The position numbers were made by a program, and so were the translations under genes. The notes beneath the pieces were generated by a model. The model did no database searches and was not told where the DNA came from. It saw only the letters and a program-made list of their open reading frames with translations. A stretch of DNA of 32,136 nt, from contig JAABPT010000344.1 of the NCBI GenBank assembly GCA_011391855.1, positions 1 to 32,136 on the forward strand, given 5' to 3'. Positions 14,990 through 25,201 of this stretch are shown here, one piece after another. The number at the start of each line of letters is the position of its first letter. Position 1 is the stretch's first letter. The DNA is from Burkholderiales bacterium. GTDB taxonomy: Bacteria > Pseudomonadota > Gammaproteobacteria > Burkholderiales > Burkholderiaceae_C.

Positions 14990-16123
14990 ATGTCCAACAA
15001 GCCTCCCACCGGCACGCGCCCCACCCCGACTCTGACCTCGCGCGGCGCCACGGTGCGTCTGGGGCCGCTGGCGAAGATTCCCGATCTCCTCCGGATACTG
15101 GGATACGCACCCGAGTCCGTCCTGCCGGGCCTGGGCTACGAGCTGGGGTTCTTCGAGGACCCGGAGTTGCCGGTCTCCTACGTCGCCGCGAGCGCGCTGC
15201 TCGCCCGTTGCGTGGAGTGGACCGGTTGCGAACACTTCGGGTTGCGCCTGGGCGAGGGCGCCGATCCGACGGCGCTGGGGCTGGCGGGCTTCGTGCTGAT
15301 GAACGCCCCGGACGTGGGCACGGCGCTGCGGGACCTCGTGTGCTTCCTGGACCTGCACGACCGGGGCGGCATCGCGACTCTAAAGACCTCGGGCGACACG
15401 ACGCTGCTCGGCTTCTTGATTGTCGAACCCGGCGTCGAAGCGCTCGAACAGGTTCACGACCTCTCCATTGCCGTGGCCTGCAACGTCATGCGAAGCCTGT
15501 GCGGCCCGGCATGGAACCCGGCGAAAGTGCTGCTACCCCATCGGAAACCTGACGACGCCCGACCGTGGAAGGCCTTCTTCCGCTCCCCGGTGCACTTCGA
15601 CGCTGGGCAGAGCGCGATGGCGTTCCCCTCGTCGTGGCTGCGCAAACCGGTGGCCGCGGCCAACCCGGCGCTGCACCGGCTGCTGGAGCGCCAGGCGGCG
15701 GCGTTGCGCAGCCAGGCCGGCTCCGGCTTCGTGGCCGAGGTTCAGCGCGTCGCGCACGGGCTCATCGCGCACGGCGCCTGCTCCGCGACGCGCGTCGCCG
15801 CCATGCTCGGTCTGCACGAGCGCGCGCTGAACCGGCGGTTGCAGGCTGCGGGCACGACCTTCATGAAGCTGCGCGATGCCGCGCTGTACGACAAGTCGCG
15901 CCAGCTGCTTGGCTTCAGCGGCATGAACCTGGCGGAGGTCGCCGAAGCGTTGGGCTATGCAGACGCCACGACTTTCATCCGGGCCTTTCACCGCTGGTCA
16001 GGACAGACGCCGGCGCAATGGCGGCGCGAGCAGTCACATTGGCAGACGGCTGCCGACCGGCGTAAGCCCGGACAGCCGTCAGGCGCGACTGCGCTGGCAC
16101 TCGGCCGAGGACCGACCTGTTAG
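14990..16123 (+). CDS. AraC-family transcriptional regulator
   Basis: 377 residues from ATG 14990; the ribosome binding site is weak and the frame is open upstream, so the exact start is uncertain. Residues about 25-210 match the arabinose-binding-type N-terminal domain of AraC regulators (PF12625 type): ILGYAPESVLPGLGYELGFFEDPE, then CVEWTGCEHFGLRLGE. Residues 270-355 form a double helix-turn-helix: ATRVAAMLGLHERALNRRLQAAGTTF and NLAEVAEALGYADATTFIRAFHRWSGQTPAQWRR. It is transcribed away from the sulfatase cluster across a 286-base shared region, so it probably controls that cluster in response to a small ligand. The C-terminal tail of about 25 residues is low-complexity. Confidence 0.9.
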   Translation: MSNKPPTGTRPTPTLTSRGATVRLGPLAKIPDLLRILGYAPESVLPGLGYELGFFEDPELPVSYVAASALLARCVEWTGCEHFGLRLGEGADPTALGLAGFVLMNAPDVGTALRDLVCFLDLHDRGGIATLKTSGDTTLLGFLIVEPGVEALEQVHDLSIAVACNVMRSLCGPAWNPAKVLLPHRKPDDARPWKAFFRSPVHFDAGQSAMAFPSSWLRKPVAAANPALHRLLERQAAALRSQAGSGFVAEVQRVAHGLIAHGACSATRVAAMLGLHERALNRRLQAAGTTFMKLRDAALYDKSRQLLGFSGMNLAEVAEALGYADATTFIRAFHRWSGQTPAQWRREQSHWQTAADRRKPGQPSGATALALGRGPTC

Positions 16124-16603
16124 TCATCGGCGCATGTACGCCCGCCACAACCGAGGGACGTCAACCGCCGCAGTGCCTAAACCGACGCCTAAGCGACCTT
16201 CGAGCACGCTGGTGCGCGTGCGCATGCGGGCGTTGGTCGAGTGGTGGACGATGGTGCAGGCGTCGAGGCGGACGACGACACGTCGCACCTGAAACGGCAT
16301 CGACTGCAACTGCACCGCATCGAGATCGAGCAGATCGATGCCTGCGCCGGCCATCGTGGGCTCATCGATTTCCTCGACCGTGGCTGCAGTTCATCGCGCC
16401 GCTCGAGCCGGGCTTGGTGATGGGCCTGGGTAAGGGAAAGAGAAAGCACACCAACTGGCCAGAAGCTGACGTCTTCAATGCCGCTGTCTAGCTCAGGCTG
16501 TCATCATGTCAGCTGGTTCGACGGGCGATGTGTCTCCGATCAAGCTGGAAGGACGCACCTTCTACGGGTCGGGCGGAGAGTCCGAACAGCAACAAAGGAA
16601 GTG
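16124..16603. other. 480-base stretch without a recognisable gene
   Basis: Short frames on both strands (for example 76 codons on the minus strand ending at 16124) lack ribosome binding sites and family resemblance. One plus frame around 16250-16380 contains HLKRHRLQLHRIEIEQIDAC, which looks like decayed coding sequence of unknown origin. Nothing further can be supported. Confidence 0.35.
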
Positions 16604-17023
16604 ATGACACCACACACCATCGGGCGAACAATCATCGTTGCGCTGACGTTGGCTTTCGCTGGCGCAGCGTTCTCGCAGGCACCGCCGTCACGCTCGGAAG
16701 TCGCAGCACCGGCCAAGGGCAGTGCAGAGGTCCTGAAAGGCACCTGGGTTCGTCCCGACGGCGGGTATCGGATCGTCATCGATGGCGTCGGAGTGGAGGG
16801 GAAGCTGGACGCAACGTACTTCAATCCGACGCGACTCCCATTCGCCAAAGCGCAGGTTTCTCAGGACGGAGCGACCTTTCGCATCGTTCTCGAGTTGCAG
16901 GCCGGTGGATACGCGGGCTCGACCTACGACCTGCTATACGAGCCAGCAACCGATCGACTCAAGGGCACTTACTACCAGGCAGTCGCAAAGCAGAAGTTCG
17001 ACGTGTTCTTCGTGCACAGGTGA
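16604..17023 (+). CDS. Small exported protein, unknown function
   Basis: 139 residues from ATG 16604, with AAAGGAA just upstream. A signal peptide (IIVALTLAFAGAAFSQA) precedes a compact beta-rich domain: LKGTWVRPDGGYRIVIDGVG, GKLDATYFNPTRLPFAKAQV, then LELQAGGYAGSTYDLLYEP and LKGTYYQAVAKQKFDVFFVHR. The pattern of short strands with G-Y and T-Y turns suggests a small barrel or lipocalin-like domain. I recall similar unnamed periplasmic proteins but no function. It faces the META lipoprotein gene convergently across 116 bases. Base use fits the neighbours, although the long opposing frames here are shadows. Confidence 0.75.
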   Translation: MTPHTIGRTIIVALTLAFAGAAFSQAPPSRSEVAAPAKGSAEVLKGTWVRPDGGYRIVIDGVGVEGKLDATYFNPTRLPFAKAQVSQDGATFRIVLELQAGGYAGSTYDLLYEPATDRLKGTYYQAVAKQKFDVFFVHR

Positions 17024-17139
17024 CATGGGCCAGGTTGAGTTCCCGACACTCCCAGGAATCTGGTCCGCGCTTCCGACGGTTAGTCCGGAACCGGGAGTCG
17101 TCTGGCCGCCGTCGCGGGCGCCGCTCGGTGGAAGCGGCC

Positions 17140-17907
17140 TTACGGCGCGCGCGTCAGAGAGACGGCCAACGCATCGTCCGCCGTACGCAGGTCGAGCCGA
17201 TCGCCCTCAAACTGCATCGTAGCGACCGTCTCCAGCGCCTTGAGAAAGGCCTGCTCCTGCTCCATCACGCCCAGTGCGCCGCACGCCATGCGGGTCGTGG
17301 CAGGCGCGGTGAAGCGGAGGCTTCGGCCGTCCGATTGCCAGGTCGACGTATAGCGGTTGCAGCTCGCGGTCCCGCTGGCGTTGCCGTCCTTGCCGAAGTC
17401 GAGCGTGACCGTCGTGCCGGTCACGAGGCTTACCACCGCCTGGCGGCCGTTGTTGATGGCGGTCGCCCGCCACGCCGTGCCGGCGAGAACCGAGGACTGC
17501 GCGGCGAAGGTGGCCAGCACGCTCCCATCCACTGCGAGCAGTTGCAACTGCTCGCCGTTCGTGCGGTAGCTCTTCGCGGCGGCGAGCGCCCCCGTGAACG
17601 CCTCCGCCAGCTTCATCCGCTCGGGCGGACACGCCATCTGCGTCGACGCGCCGCGCGGGCCGATCTCGATTGCGCCGGCGCTCGCGCGAACCGGTGCCGT
17701 GTACCGGTTGCAGCCGTCGGTGCCGGCGACGCGGCCGGTATCGAAACGGGCGGTCGGCGCCGAGCCCGGGACGGCGGCGCGCCCGGCGAGCGACGACAGC
17801 ACCCACGCCGTGCCGTCGAGCGATGGCTCTTCAGCGGCGCCTGTCACCGCGCAACCTGACAGGAGCATTGCTGCAGCCGCGCACGCGGCCGTCCATCGAA
17901 GCGTCAT
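17140..17907 (-). CDS. Lipoprotein with two META domains
   Basis: 255 residues. The lipobox LLSGC (Cys19) marks an outer-membrane or periplasmic lipoprotein. Two META/HslJ-type domains follow in tandem: residues 29-130 (LDGTAWVLSSLAG, ARFDTGRVAGTDGCNRYTAPV, MACPPERMKLAEAFTGALAAAKSY) and residues 140-250 (LAGTAWRATAINNG, VTLDFGKDGNASGTASCNRYTSTW, RMACGALGVMEQEQAFLKAL). The GCNRY and SCNRY Cys/Asn motifs and the MAC motifs are present in both, so each domain may form the usual disulfide. HslJ-type proteins are linked to heat or antibiotic stress in E. coli; a role here is not known. It is the last recognisable gene before the gene-free stretch left of dusA. Confidence 0.92.
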   Translation of the reverse strand: MTLRWTAACAAAAMLLSGCAVTGAAEEPSLDGTAWVLSSLAGRAAVPGSAPTARFDTGRVAGTDGCNRYTAPVRASAGAIEIGPRGASTQMACPPERMKLAEAFTGALAAAKSYRTNGEQLQLLAVDGSVLATFAAQSSVLAGTAWRATAINNGRQAVVSLVTGTTVTLDFGKDGNASGTASCNRYTSTWQSDGRSLRFTAPATTRMACGALGVMEQEQAFLKALETVATMQFEGDRLDLRTADDALAVSLTRAP

Positions 17908-17998
17908 CTGTTCCCCTTCTTCTTCGTCGTTGTCGCCGAATCAGGCCCGACCATATTAGCCGCTGGCTGCGGACCAGCCGTCCGAACCGATGGCGGTC

Positions 17999-18434
17999 GT
18001 GTCGTCCGCTCCCGAAAGAAGTTGGAGGGCCGCTTTCGGGATCCGATGGAGTCGGCTTCGGGTCGACAGTGTCAGCTCGAGACTTTCGGGTGCAGCCGTT
18101 CAGTCGCGAATCTGTTGGCGTCGTCCGACCGCGGGCGTGAACGTAAGCCGTCGCGAACTCCCACTTGCTTGGCGACGTCGGCGAAGGTCAGGTTTCAGGG
18201 TGGACCCGTCACCTGCGCGGAAAGCGGCCACGGGCAGGAATGGGTCGGCAGCGACAGTACACGGGTTTCGGATGCTGTCGCTCAGCTGGCACCTTTCCCA
18301 GATCGGTGATCGCCACCCGCGAACGACCGCTCTCGCCGTCCCTGACTTTCTCGGCGGCGTCGCCGAAGGTCAAGTTGCAGGGCAGACCGGTCGCTCGCTG
18401 AGAAAACCGCGGCTGACTCCTATGGGTCGTCAAG
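17999..18434. repeat. Degenerate direct repeats, period about 182 bases
   Basis: Bases 18171-18212 and 18353-18394 match 34/42 without gaps. Similarity continues weakly on both sides, including a TGGGTCG at the same offset. A weaker third copy (CCGAAAG, AAGTTGGAGGGC) appears near 18011-18030, roughly one gapped period earlier. No coding function is visible. Confidence 0.5.
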
Positions 18435-18537
18435 CGTCCTACAACCTGCCAACCGAGTTGGCCGAAAGCTGGCGTAGACCCGGCGCCGAGCGCTCTGTAA
18501 AGGCGCCCGTCGCGGCCGCCGGACGGCGATCGCGATG

Positions 18538-18575
18538 TAGCAATCACGTCCGAGCGTCGTAGCAAATTTGTAGCA
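18538..18575 (+). other. Three GTAGCA direct repeats near the dusA junction
   Basis: GTAGCA occurs at 18538, 18559 and 18570 on the same strand, and once more at 6134 just inside the other putative junction. Clusters of short direct repeats beside a crossover site are typical of arm-type integrase binding sites. That reading is speculative for so short a motif. Confidence 0.3.
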
Positions 18576-18640
18576 CTGACGCCGAGCCCACGGCGCGAGG
18601 AGGCGCCAGGATCTCCTGCGTCGTCGCTCGATCATCGAGC

Positions 18641-18796
18641 GCAACCCATTGGTTACCATGCACAAACCGCGTCGCGGCGAGCAAAGCGGTCATCTAGTTC
18701 GTCCCACATTTGTCTGGACCGACAAAGAGAAGATTAGTGCTGTCGAATCAACCACTTAGCCACTGGCGGCTGTGTACGGCCCCGATGATGGACTGG
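18641..18796 (+). repeat. Right copy of the dusA 5' repeat
   Basis: This is the partner of 5928-6083, ungapped over 156 bases and about 70% identical by hand count. It covers the dusA leader, the GTG start and the codons for APMMDW. If the island model is right, this copy came with the element and replaced the original 5' end. Confidence 0.75.
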
Positions 18797-19744
18797 TCCG
18801 ACCGCCACTGCCGCTTCCTGCACCGCCTGATCACGCGCCACACGCGCCTGTATACCGAGATGGTGACGACCGGCGCGCTGCTGCACGGCGATGTGCCGCG
18901 CCACCTGGACTTCAATGCCGAGGAGCACCCGCTGGCGCTGCAGCTCGGCGGCAGCGAACCCGAGGATCTGGCGCGTTGCGCCAAGCTGGCCGCGCAGTGG
19001 GGCTACGACGAGATCAACCTGAATTGCGGCTGCCCCAGTGAACGCGTGCAGCGCGGCGCCTTTGGCGCCTGCCTGATGGCCGAACCCGGATTGGTGGCCG
19101 ACGGCGTGAAGGCCATGCGCGACGCGGTGGATCTGCCGGTGACGGTGAAGCACCGTGTCGGCATCGACCGCGGCGAAAGCTACGGCTTCGTGCGCGATTT
19201 CGTCGGCACGGTGGCCGAGCGTGGAGGCGCCCAAGTCTTCATCGTGCACGCCCGCAACGCCTGGCTGCAAGGCCTGAGCCCGAAGGAAAACCGCGAGGTG
19301 CCGCCGCTGCGCTACGACTTCGTGCACCGGCTGAAGGCCGACTTCCCGGCCTTGACCATCGTGCTCAACGGCGGCGTCACGAGCGACGCGCAGATAGACG
19401 AGCAGCTGGGCCATGTCGACGGCGTGATGATCGGCCGTCACGCCTACCACGAGCCGTGGGCGATGGCGGTGTGGGACCAACGCTTCTTCGGCGCGCCGCC
19501 GCAGGCGCTGGACCGCGATGCGGTCGAGGAGCGCTATGTCGACTACATGGAGCGCCTGCAGGCTGCCGGCGTACCCTGGGGTCATGCGTCGCGCCACATG
19601 ATCGGCCTGCGCCACGGCCAGCCGGGCGCGCGGCACTGGCGCCAGGTGTGGTCCGACCCGCGGCTGAAGGCCGGGTCGCCGCGCGAGGCCATGCGCCTGG
19701 CGCGGGCCGGTGGCAGCCGGCAGAATGCGCCGCTCACGGCCTGA
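18737..19744 (+). CDS. dusA: tRNA-dihydrouridine synthase A
   Basis: 335 residues. DusA is a flavoprotein that reduces U20/U20a in the D-loop of tRNA with NADPH. It carries TAPMMDWSDRHCRFLHR at the N-terminus (FMN site), INLNCGCPSERVQRGAFGACLM with the catalytic Cys, VKHRVGID, and IVHARNAWLQGLSPKENREVPP, which separates DusA from DusB and DusC. GTG 18737 is taken as the start because AAGAGAAG lies upstream and the same GTG is kept in the truncated copy at 6025; an upstream TTG is less likely. The gene is intact. Its first 20 codons are duplicated 12.7 kb to the left, as expected for an element integrated in dusA. It leads a same-strand run with mtnP 39 bases downstream. Confidence 0.95.
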   Translation: MLSNQPLSHWRLCTAPMMDWSDRHCRFLHRLITRHTRLYTEMVTTGALLHGDVPRHLDFNAEEHPLALQLGGSEPEDLARCAKLAAQWGYDEINLNCGCPSERVQRGAFGACLMAEPGLVADGVKAMRDAVDLPVTVKHRVGIDRGESYGFVRDFVGTVAERGGAQVFIVHARNAWLQGLSPKENREVPPLRYDFVHRLKADFPALTIVLNGGVTSDAQIDEQLGHVDGVMIGRHAYHEPWAMAVWDQRFFGAPPQALDRDAVEERYVDYMERLQAAGVPWGHASRHMIGLRHGQPGARHWRQVWSDPRLKAGSPREAMRLARAGGSRQNAPLTA

Positions 19745-19783
19745 TCCGCGGCCCGTTCCGTTCCAACGACGAGGAGCCACCGA

Positions 19784-20665
<882 letters not shown>

Positions 20666-20677
20666 AAGCATGAAAGC

Positions 20678-21762
<1,085 letters not shown>

Positions 21763-21766
<4 letters not shown>

Positions 21767-22449
21767 GCAGCGACCAGTGCGACGAAGGCAGGGCTTGCGG
21801 CGACGACGAGGGGTGCTTGCGCGACGCGGCGGTGGCCGCCCTGCGACGCCTGGACGCCCTGGGCATGAACCGCGGCAGCACCGGCAACCTGAGCCTGCGC
21901 CAGGGCGAAGGCATGCTGATCACGCCCACGGGCATGGGCGCCGACGAATTGCGGCCGCAGGACCTGGTGTGGCTGGGCTGGGACGGCAAGCAGCGTGGCA
22001 CCTGGCAGCCGAGTTCGGAATGGCATTTCCACCAGGCGATCTACTTCGCGCGGCCCGACCTGCACGCTGTCGTGCACTGCCACTCGGTGCACGCCACTGC
22101 GCTGGCCTGCCTGCGGCGCGAACTGCCAGCCTTCCACTACATGGTGGCGGTGGCCGGCGGCGACAGCGTGCCCTTGGTGCGCTACCACCTGTTCGGCACC
22201 GGCGCCTTGTCGGCCGCGGTGGCGCAAGGCCTGCAGGACCGCGACGCCTGCCTGCTGGCCAACCATGGCCTGGTGGCGGCGGGGCCCACGCTGGCACGTG
22301 CCATGAAGGTGGCGCAGGAGATCGAGTCGCTGTGCGAGACCTACCTCAAGGCGCTGGCGGTGGGTGAGCCGGTGCTCTTGTCGCGCGTGCAGATGGACGA
22401 GGTGATCCATCGCTTCCGCAGTTACGGCAAGGCGGTGCGCACGCCCTGA
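21763..22449 (+). CDS. Class II aldolase, FucA/Ald2-like
   Basis: 228 residues starting at the ATGA overlap with mtnA. The sequence follows L-fuculose-1-phosphate aldolase closely: GSTGNLSLR, LITPTGMGADEL, PSSEWHFHQAIY (catalytic Glu), HCHSVHATAL (two zinc His), FHYMVAVAGGDSVP (catalytic Tyr), FGT and LLANHGLVAAG (third zinc His). It ends FRSYGKAVRTP, like the FucA tail. MtnB dehydratases share the fold but not this pattern. In Rhodospirillum and some E. coli an aldolase of this class (Ald2) splits methylthioribulose-1-phosphate or 5-deoxyribulose-1-phosphate into DHAP and an aldehyde. The tight linkage to mtnA makes that the best assignment; fuculose-phosphate cleavage is the alternative. 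Confidence 0.88.
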
Positions 22450-22542
22450 GCCCGGGGTTCCCCGGCAAGGGACCCGACCCCAGAATTCGGCGCGGTGCGT
22501 GGCGACGCGCAAATCGTGCTTGATCGACGCCGACATGGCCAA

Positions 22543-22558
22543 ATATCCAGATGGATAT
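22543..22558. promoter_or_regulatory. Inverted repeat before the Memo-AMMECR1 gene
   Basis: ATATCC-agat-GGATAT is a perfect 6-bp inverted repeat in the 133-base gap between the aldolase and the Memo fusion, 24 bases before the ATG. It could be an operator, giving the AmmeMemoRadiSam pair its own control. A TTGATC sits 17 bases to its left, but no good -10 box is seen. Confidence 0.35.
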
Positions 22559-22582
22559 GCACACGCACATGGGGAACAAGCG

Positions 22583-24097
22583 ATGACTGCCATCCGTGCC
22601 GCCGCCGTGGCGGGCAGCTTCTACCCGGGCGCGGCACAGGCTTTGCGCCAGGCGGTTGCCGGCCATCTGGCAGCGGCGGCCGGTTTCGCGGCAAGTTCCG
22701 ACGAAACCACTGACGAAACTGCCGACGAAGCCGCCGCTGGAACCGCCACCGAAGCCGCCGCCGAAGCCGCGGCAGGTCACCCACCCAAGCTGCTGGTGGT
22801 GCCGCACGCCGGCTATGTCTATTCGGGTGACGTGGCGGCGCTGGCCTATGCACCCTTGCGGCGGTGGCGCGGGCGCATCCGGCGCGTGGTGCTGCTGGGC
22901 CCGGTGCACCGGGTGGCGGTGCGCGGGCTGGCGGCACCCACCGTCGAGGCTTTCGAAACACCGCTGGGACGCGTGCCGCTGGACCGGGCCGCGCTGGACT
23001 CGCTGCGCGACCTGCCGCAGGTGGGTTTCAGCGACCTGCCGCACGAGCACGAACACTCGCTGGAGGTGCAGCTGCCGTTCCTCCAGGCCGTGCTCGGCAA
23101 CGGCTTCCCGCTGGTGCCGCTGGCGGTGGGGCAAGCCAGTCCGCAGCAGGTGGCGCAGGTGCTGGAACGTCTTTGGGGCGGCGAGGAGACGCTGGTCGTC
23201 ATCAGCTCCGACCTCTCGCACTACCTGCCCTATGCACAGGCGCAGGCCCGCGACAAGGCCACCGTGCAGCGCATCCTGCACTTCGCCACCGACCTGCGCG
23301 GCGAAGAGGCCTGCGGTGCGGCGCCGCTCAACGGCGCGTTGCTCGTGGCGCGCCAACACGGCCTGGTGCCGCGCTTGCTGGGGCTGCGCAATTCCGCCGA
23401 CGCGACGGGCATGACGCGCGCCGACCGCAACCGCGTGGTCGGCTATGGCGCCATCGCGTTCGATTCGCAACAGGCAGCCGCCGCTGCGCAGGACGAAGGC
23501 AGCGAAGGTGACCAGAACGGGGAAGCGCGCCTGGGGCGTGCCTTGGTGGGCGCGGCCCGCCAGTCCATCGCCGACGCCCTGGGCCTGCAGCCTGCCGACG
23601 CCGGGATCGACGCCGAGCATCCTGCGCTGGCCCGCCCGGGCGCCAGCTTCGTCACCCTGCACGGCGCCGACGGCTGTTTGCGCGGCTGCATCGGCCGGCT
23701 GCAAGCCGTGCGCCCGCTGATCGAGGACGTGCGCGCCAATGCCCGCGCCGCGGCCTTCCAGGACACCCGCTTCCCGCCGCTGCGCACGCATGAATGGCCG
23801 GGCCTGCAGGTCGAGGTTTCGGTGCTGGGCGCAGCCGAGCCGCTGGCCGCGGCCAGCGAGGCCGAAGCCCGGGCCGCGCTGCGGCCGGGCGTCGACGGCG
23901 TGATCTTCGAATGGCGCGATGCCCGAGCCACCTTCCTGCCGCAGGTCTGGCAGCAGTTGCCCGACGCCCGCGGCTTTCTCGCCGCGCTCAAGAAGAAAGC
24001 TGGGCTGGCGGCCGACTTCTGGTCGGACGAGGTGCGGCTGTCGCGCTACCGCGTGCGCAGTTTTACCGATCATGTCCCGAGAGGAGCCCAGGCATGA
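22583..24097 (+). CDS. amrB/amrA: AmmeMemoRadiSam system proteins B and A fused (Memo-AMMECR1)
   Basis: 504 residues from ATG 22583 (GGGGA seven bases upstream; earlier in-frame starts lack a site). Residues 1-305 are a Memo-like domain: AAAVAGSFYPG, LLVVPHAGYVYSGDVAA, LLGPVHRV, HEHSLEVQLPFLQ, VISSDLSHYLPY, with the His residues expected for the metal or substrate site. Residues about 320-490 are an AMMECR1 domain with its hallmark GCLRGCIGRLQ. Residues 40-65 are an Asp/Glu/Thr/Ala-rich insertion (DETTDETADEAAAG) made of short repeats, inside the Memo domain. The domains are separate proteins in many genomes. Function is undefined; it overlaps the radical SAM gene by ATGA and must act with it. 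Confidence 0.92.
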   Translation: MTAIRAAAVAGSFYPGAAQALRQAVAGHLAAAAGFAASSDETTDETADEAAAGTATEAAAEAAAGHPPKLLVVPHAGYVYSGDVAALAYAPLRRWRGRIRRVVLLGPVHRVAVRGLAAPTVEAFETPLGRVPLDRAALDSLRDLPQVGFSDLPHEHEHSLEVQLPFLQAVLGNGFPLVPLAVGQASPQQVAQVLERLWGGEETLVVISSDLSHYLPYAQAQARDKATVQRILHFATDLRGEEACGAAPLNGALLVARQHGLVPRLLGLRNSADATGMTRADRNRVVGYGAIAFDSQQAAAAAQDEGSEGDQNGEARLGRALVGAARQSIADALGLQPADAGIDAEHPALARPGASFVTLHGADGCLRGCIGRLQAVRPLIEDVRANARAAAFQDTRFPPLRTHEWPGLQVEVSVLGAAEPLAAASEAEARAALRPGVDGVIFEWRDARATFLPQVWQQLPDARGFLAALKKKAGLAADFWSDEVRLSRYRVRSFTDHVPRGAQA

Positions 24098-25200
24098 ACA
24101 CCGTCGTCCCTTCGATCGAACTCGACGCTGGGAGTCCGGCCCGCTGGTGGCACCCGTTGCCCGACGGCCGCATCCAGTGCGACCTGTGCCCGCGCGACTG
24201 CAAGCTGCACGAAGGCCAACGCGGCCTGTGCTTCGTGCGCCAGCGCGTGGGCGACGCCATGGTGCTGGCCACCTACGGCCGCAGCTCGGGCTTCTGTCTC
24301 GACCCCATCGAAAAGAAGCCGCTGAACCACTTTCTGCCGGGCTCCAGCGTCTTCTCCTTCGGCACCGCCGGCTGCAACCTGGCCTGCAAGTTCTGCCAGA
24401 ACTGGGACATCTCCAAGAGCCGCGAGATGGACCGGTTGATGGACACCGCGTCGCCACGGCGCATTGCGCAGGCGGCGCAGGCCAGCGGTGCGGCCAGCGT
24501 GGCCTTCACCTACAACGACCCGGTGATCTTCGCCGAGTACGCCATGGACACGGCCGACGCCTGTCACGAACTCGGTATCAAGACGGTGGCGGTGACCGCG
24601 GGCTATATCCACCCAGTGCCGCGGCGCGCCTTCTTCGACAAGATGGACGCCGCCAATGTGGACCTGAAGGCTTTCACCGACGACTTCTACCAGCAGCAGA
24701 CCGGATCGCACCTGGCGCCGGTGCTCGACACGTTGCAGCACATCCGCCACGACACGACGTGTTGGCTGGAGATCACCACGCTGCTGATCCCGGGGCTGAA
24801 CGACAGCACGGCCGAACTGGAGGCCATGACGCGCTGGATCGCCGAGCACCTGGGCCCCGACGTGCCGCTGCACTTCAGCGCCTTTCACCCCGACTACAAG
24901 ATGGGCGACGTGCCGCGCACGCCGGCCGCCACGCTGACCCGTGCGCGGCGCATCGCGCGCGCCAACGGCCTGCGCCATGTGTACACCGGCAACGTGCACG
25001 ACGCCGAGGGTGACACCACGTTCTGCCCAGGCTGCGAGGCGAAGCTGATCGAACGCGACTGGCACGCGGTGTTGCACTACGGGCTTGACGCCCATGGCGG
25101 CTGCCCGCAGTGCGGCACGCGCATCGCCGGGCACTTCGCGCCGACATTCGAACGTGGCTTCGGCCGCCGGCGCGTGCCGATCCGCGTCTCGCCGCGGTAG
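24094..25200 (+). CDS. amrS: AmmeMemoRadiSam system radical SAM protein
   Basis: 368 residues from the ATGA overlap, with GAGGAG upstream. The radical SAM cluster motif CNLACKFCQNW has C94, C98 and C101. An N-terminal Cys set (CDLCPRDC and GLC, residues 29-46) resembles the activase branch of the superfamily (PflA-like), and the C-terminus carries CPGC and CPQC, probably a zinc ribbon. Other family marks are PIEKKPLNHFLPGS, FTYNDPVIFAEYA, VDLKAFTDDFY and FHPDYKM. It makes a 5'-deoxyadenosyl radical and hence 5'-deoxyadenosine as by-product. The partner is the Memo-AMMECR1 fusion; the reaction catalysed in this system is not established. It ends one base from the convergent transporter gene. 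Confidence 0.93.
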   Translation: MNTVVPSIELDAGSPARWWHPLPDGRIQCDLCPRDCKLHEGQRGLCFVRQRVGDAMVLATYGRSSGFCLDPIEKKPLNHFLPGSSVFSFGTAGCNLACKFCQNWDISKSREMDRLMDTASPRRIAQAAQASGAASVAFTYNDPVIFAEYAMDTADACHELGIKTVAVTAGYIHPVPRRAFFDKMDAANVDLKAFTDDFYQQQTGSHLAPVLDTLQHIRHDTTCWLEITTLLIPGLNDSTAELEAMTRWIAEHLGPDVPLHFSAFHPDYKMGDVPRTPAATLTRARRIARANGLRHVYTGNVHDAEGDTTFCPGCEAKLIERDWHAVLHYGLDAHGGCPQCGTRIAGHFAPTFERGFGRRRVPIRVSPR

Positions 25201-25201
25201 C

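Larger units (their letters stand above)
17908..18640. other. 733-base gene-free stretch, decayed DNA
   Basis: Frames here have no start signals or family resemblance. The stretch holds degenerate repeats (see 17999-18434) and three GTAGCA motifs close to dusA. It probably holds non-functional island DNA; no integrase sequence could be recognised. Confidence 0.5.

Noticed and set aside
17120..17138. GCCGCT/AGCGGC stem as a bidirectional terminator between convergent genes
   Set aside because: Only six pairs and no T-run; hairpins this weak are expected by chance in GC-rich DNA.
16528..17859. A 443-codon plus frame running across the small exported gene and the META gene
   Set aside because: It spans two real genes in other frames, and its sequence is Arg/Gly/Ser-rich without any motif.
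22346..24457. A 703-codon minus-strand frame opposite the Memo-AMMECR1 fusion
   Set aside because: Same reason: composition is Arg/Gln/Gly-rich shadow sequence and the plus strand carries clear catalytic motifs.
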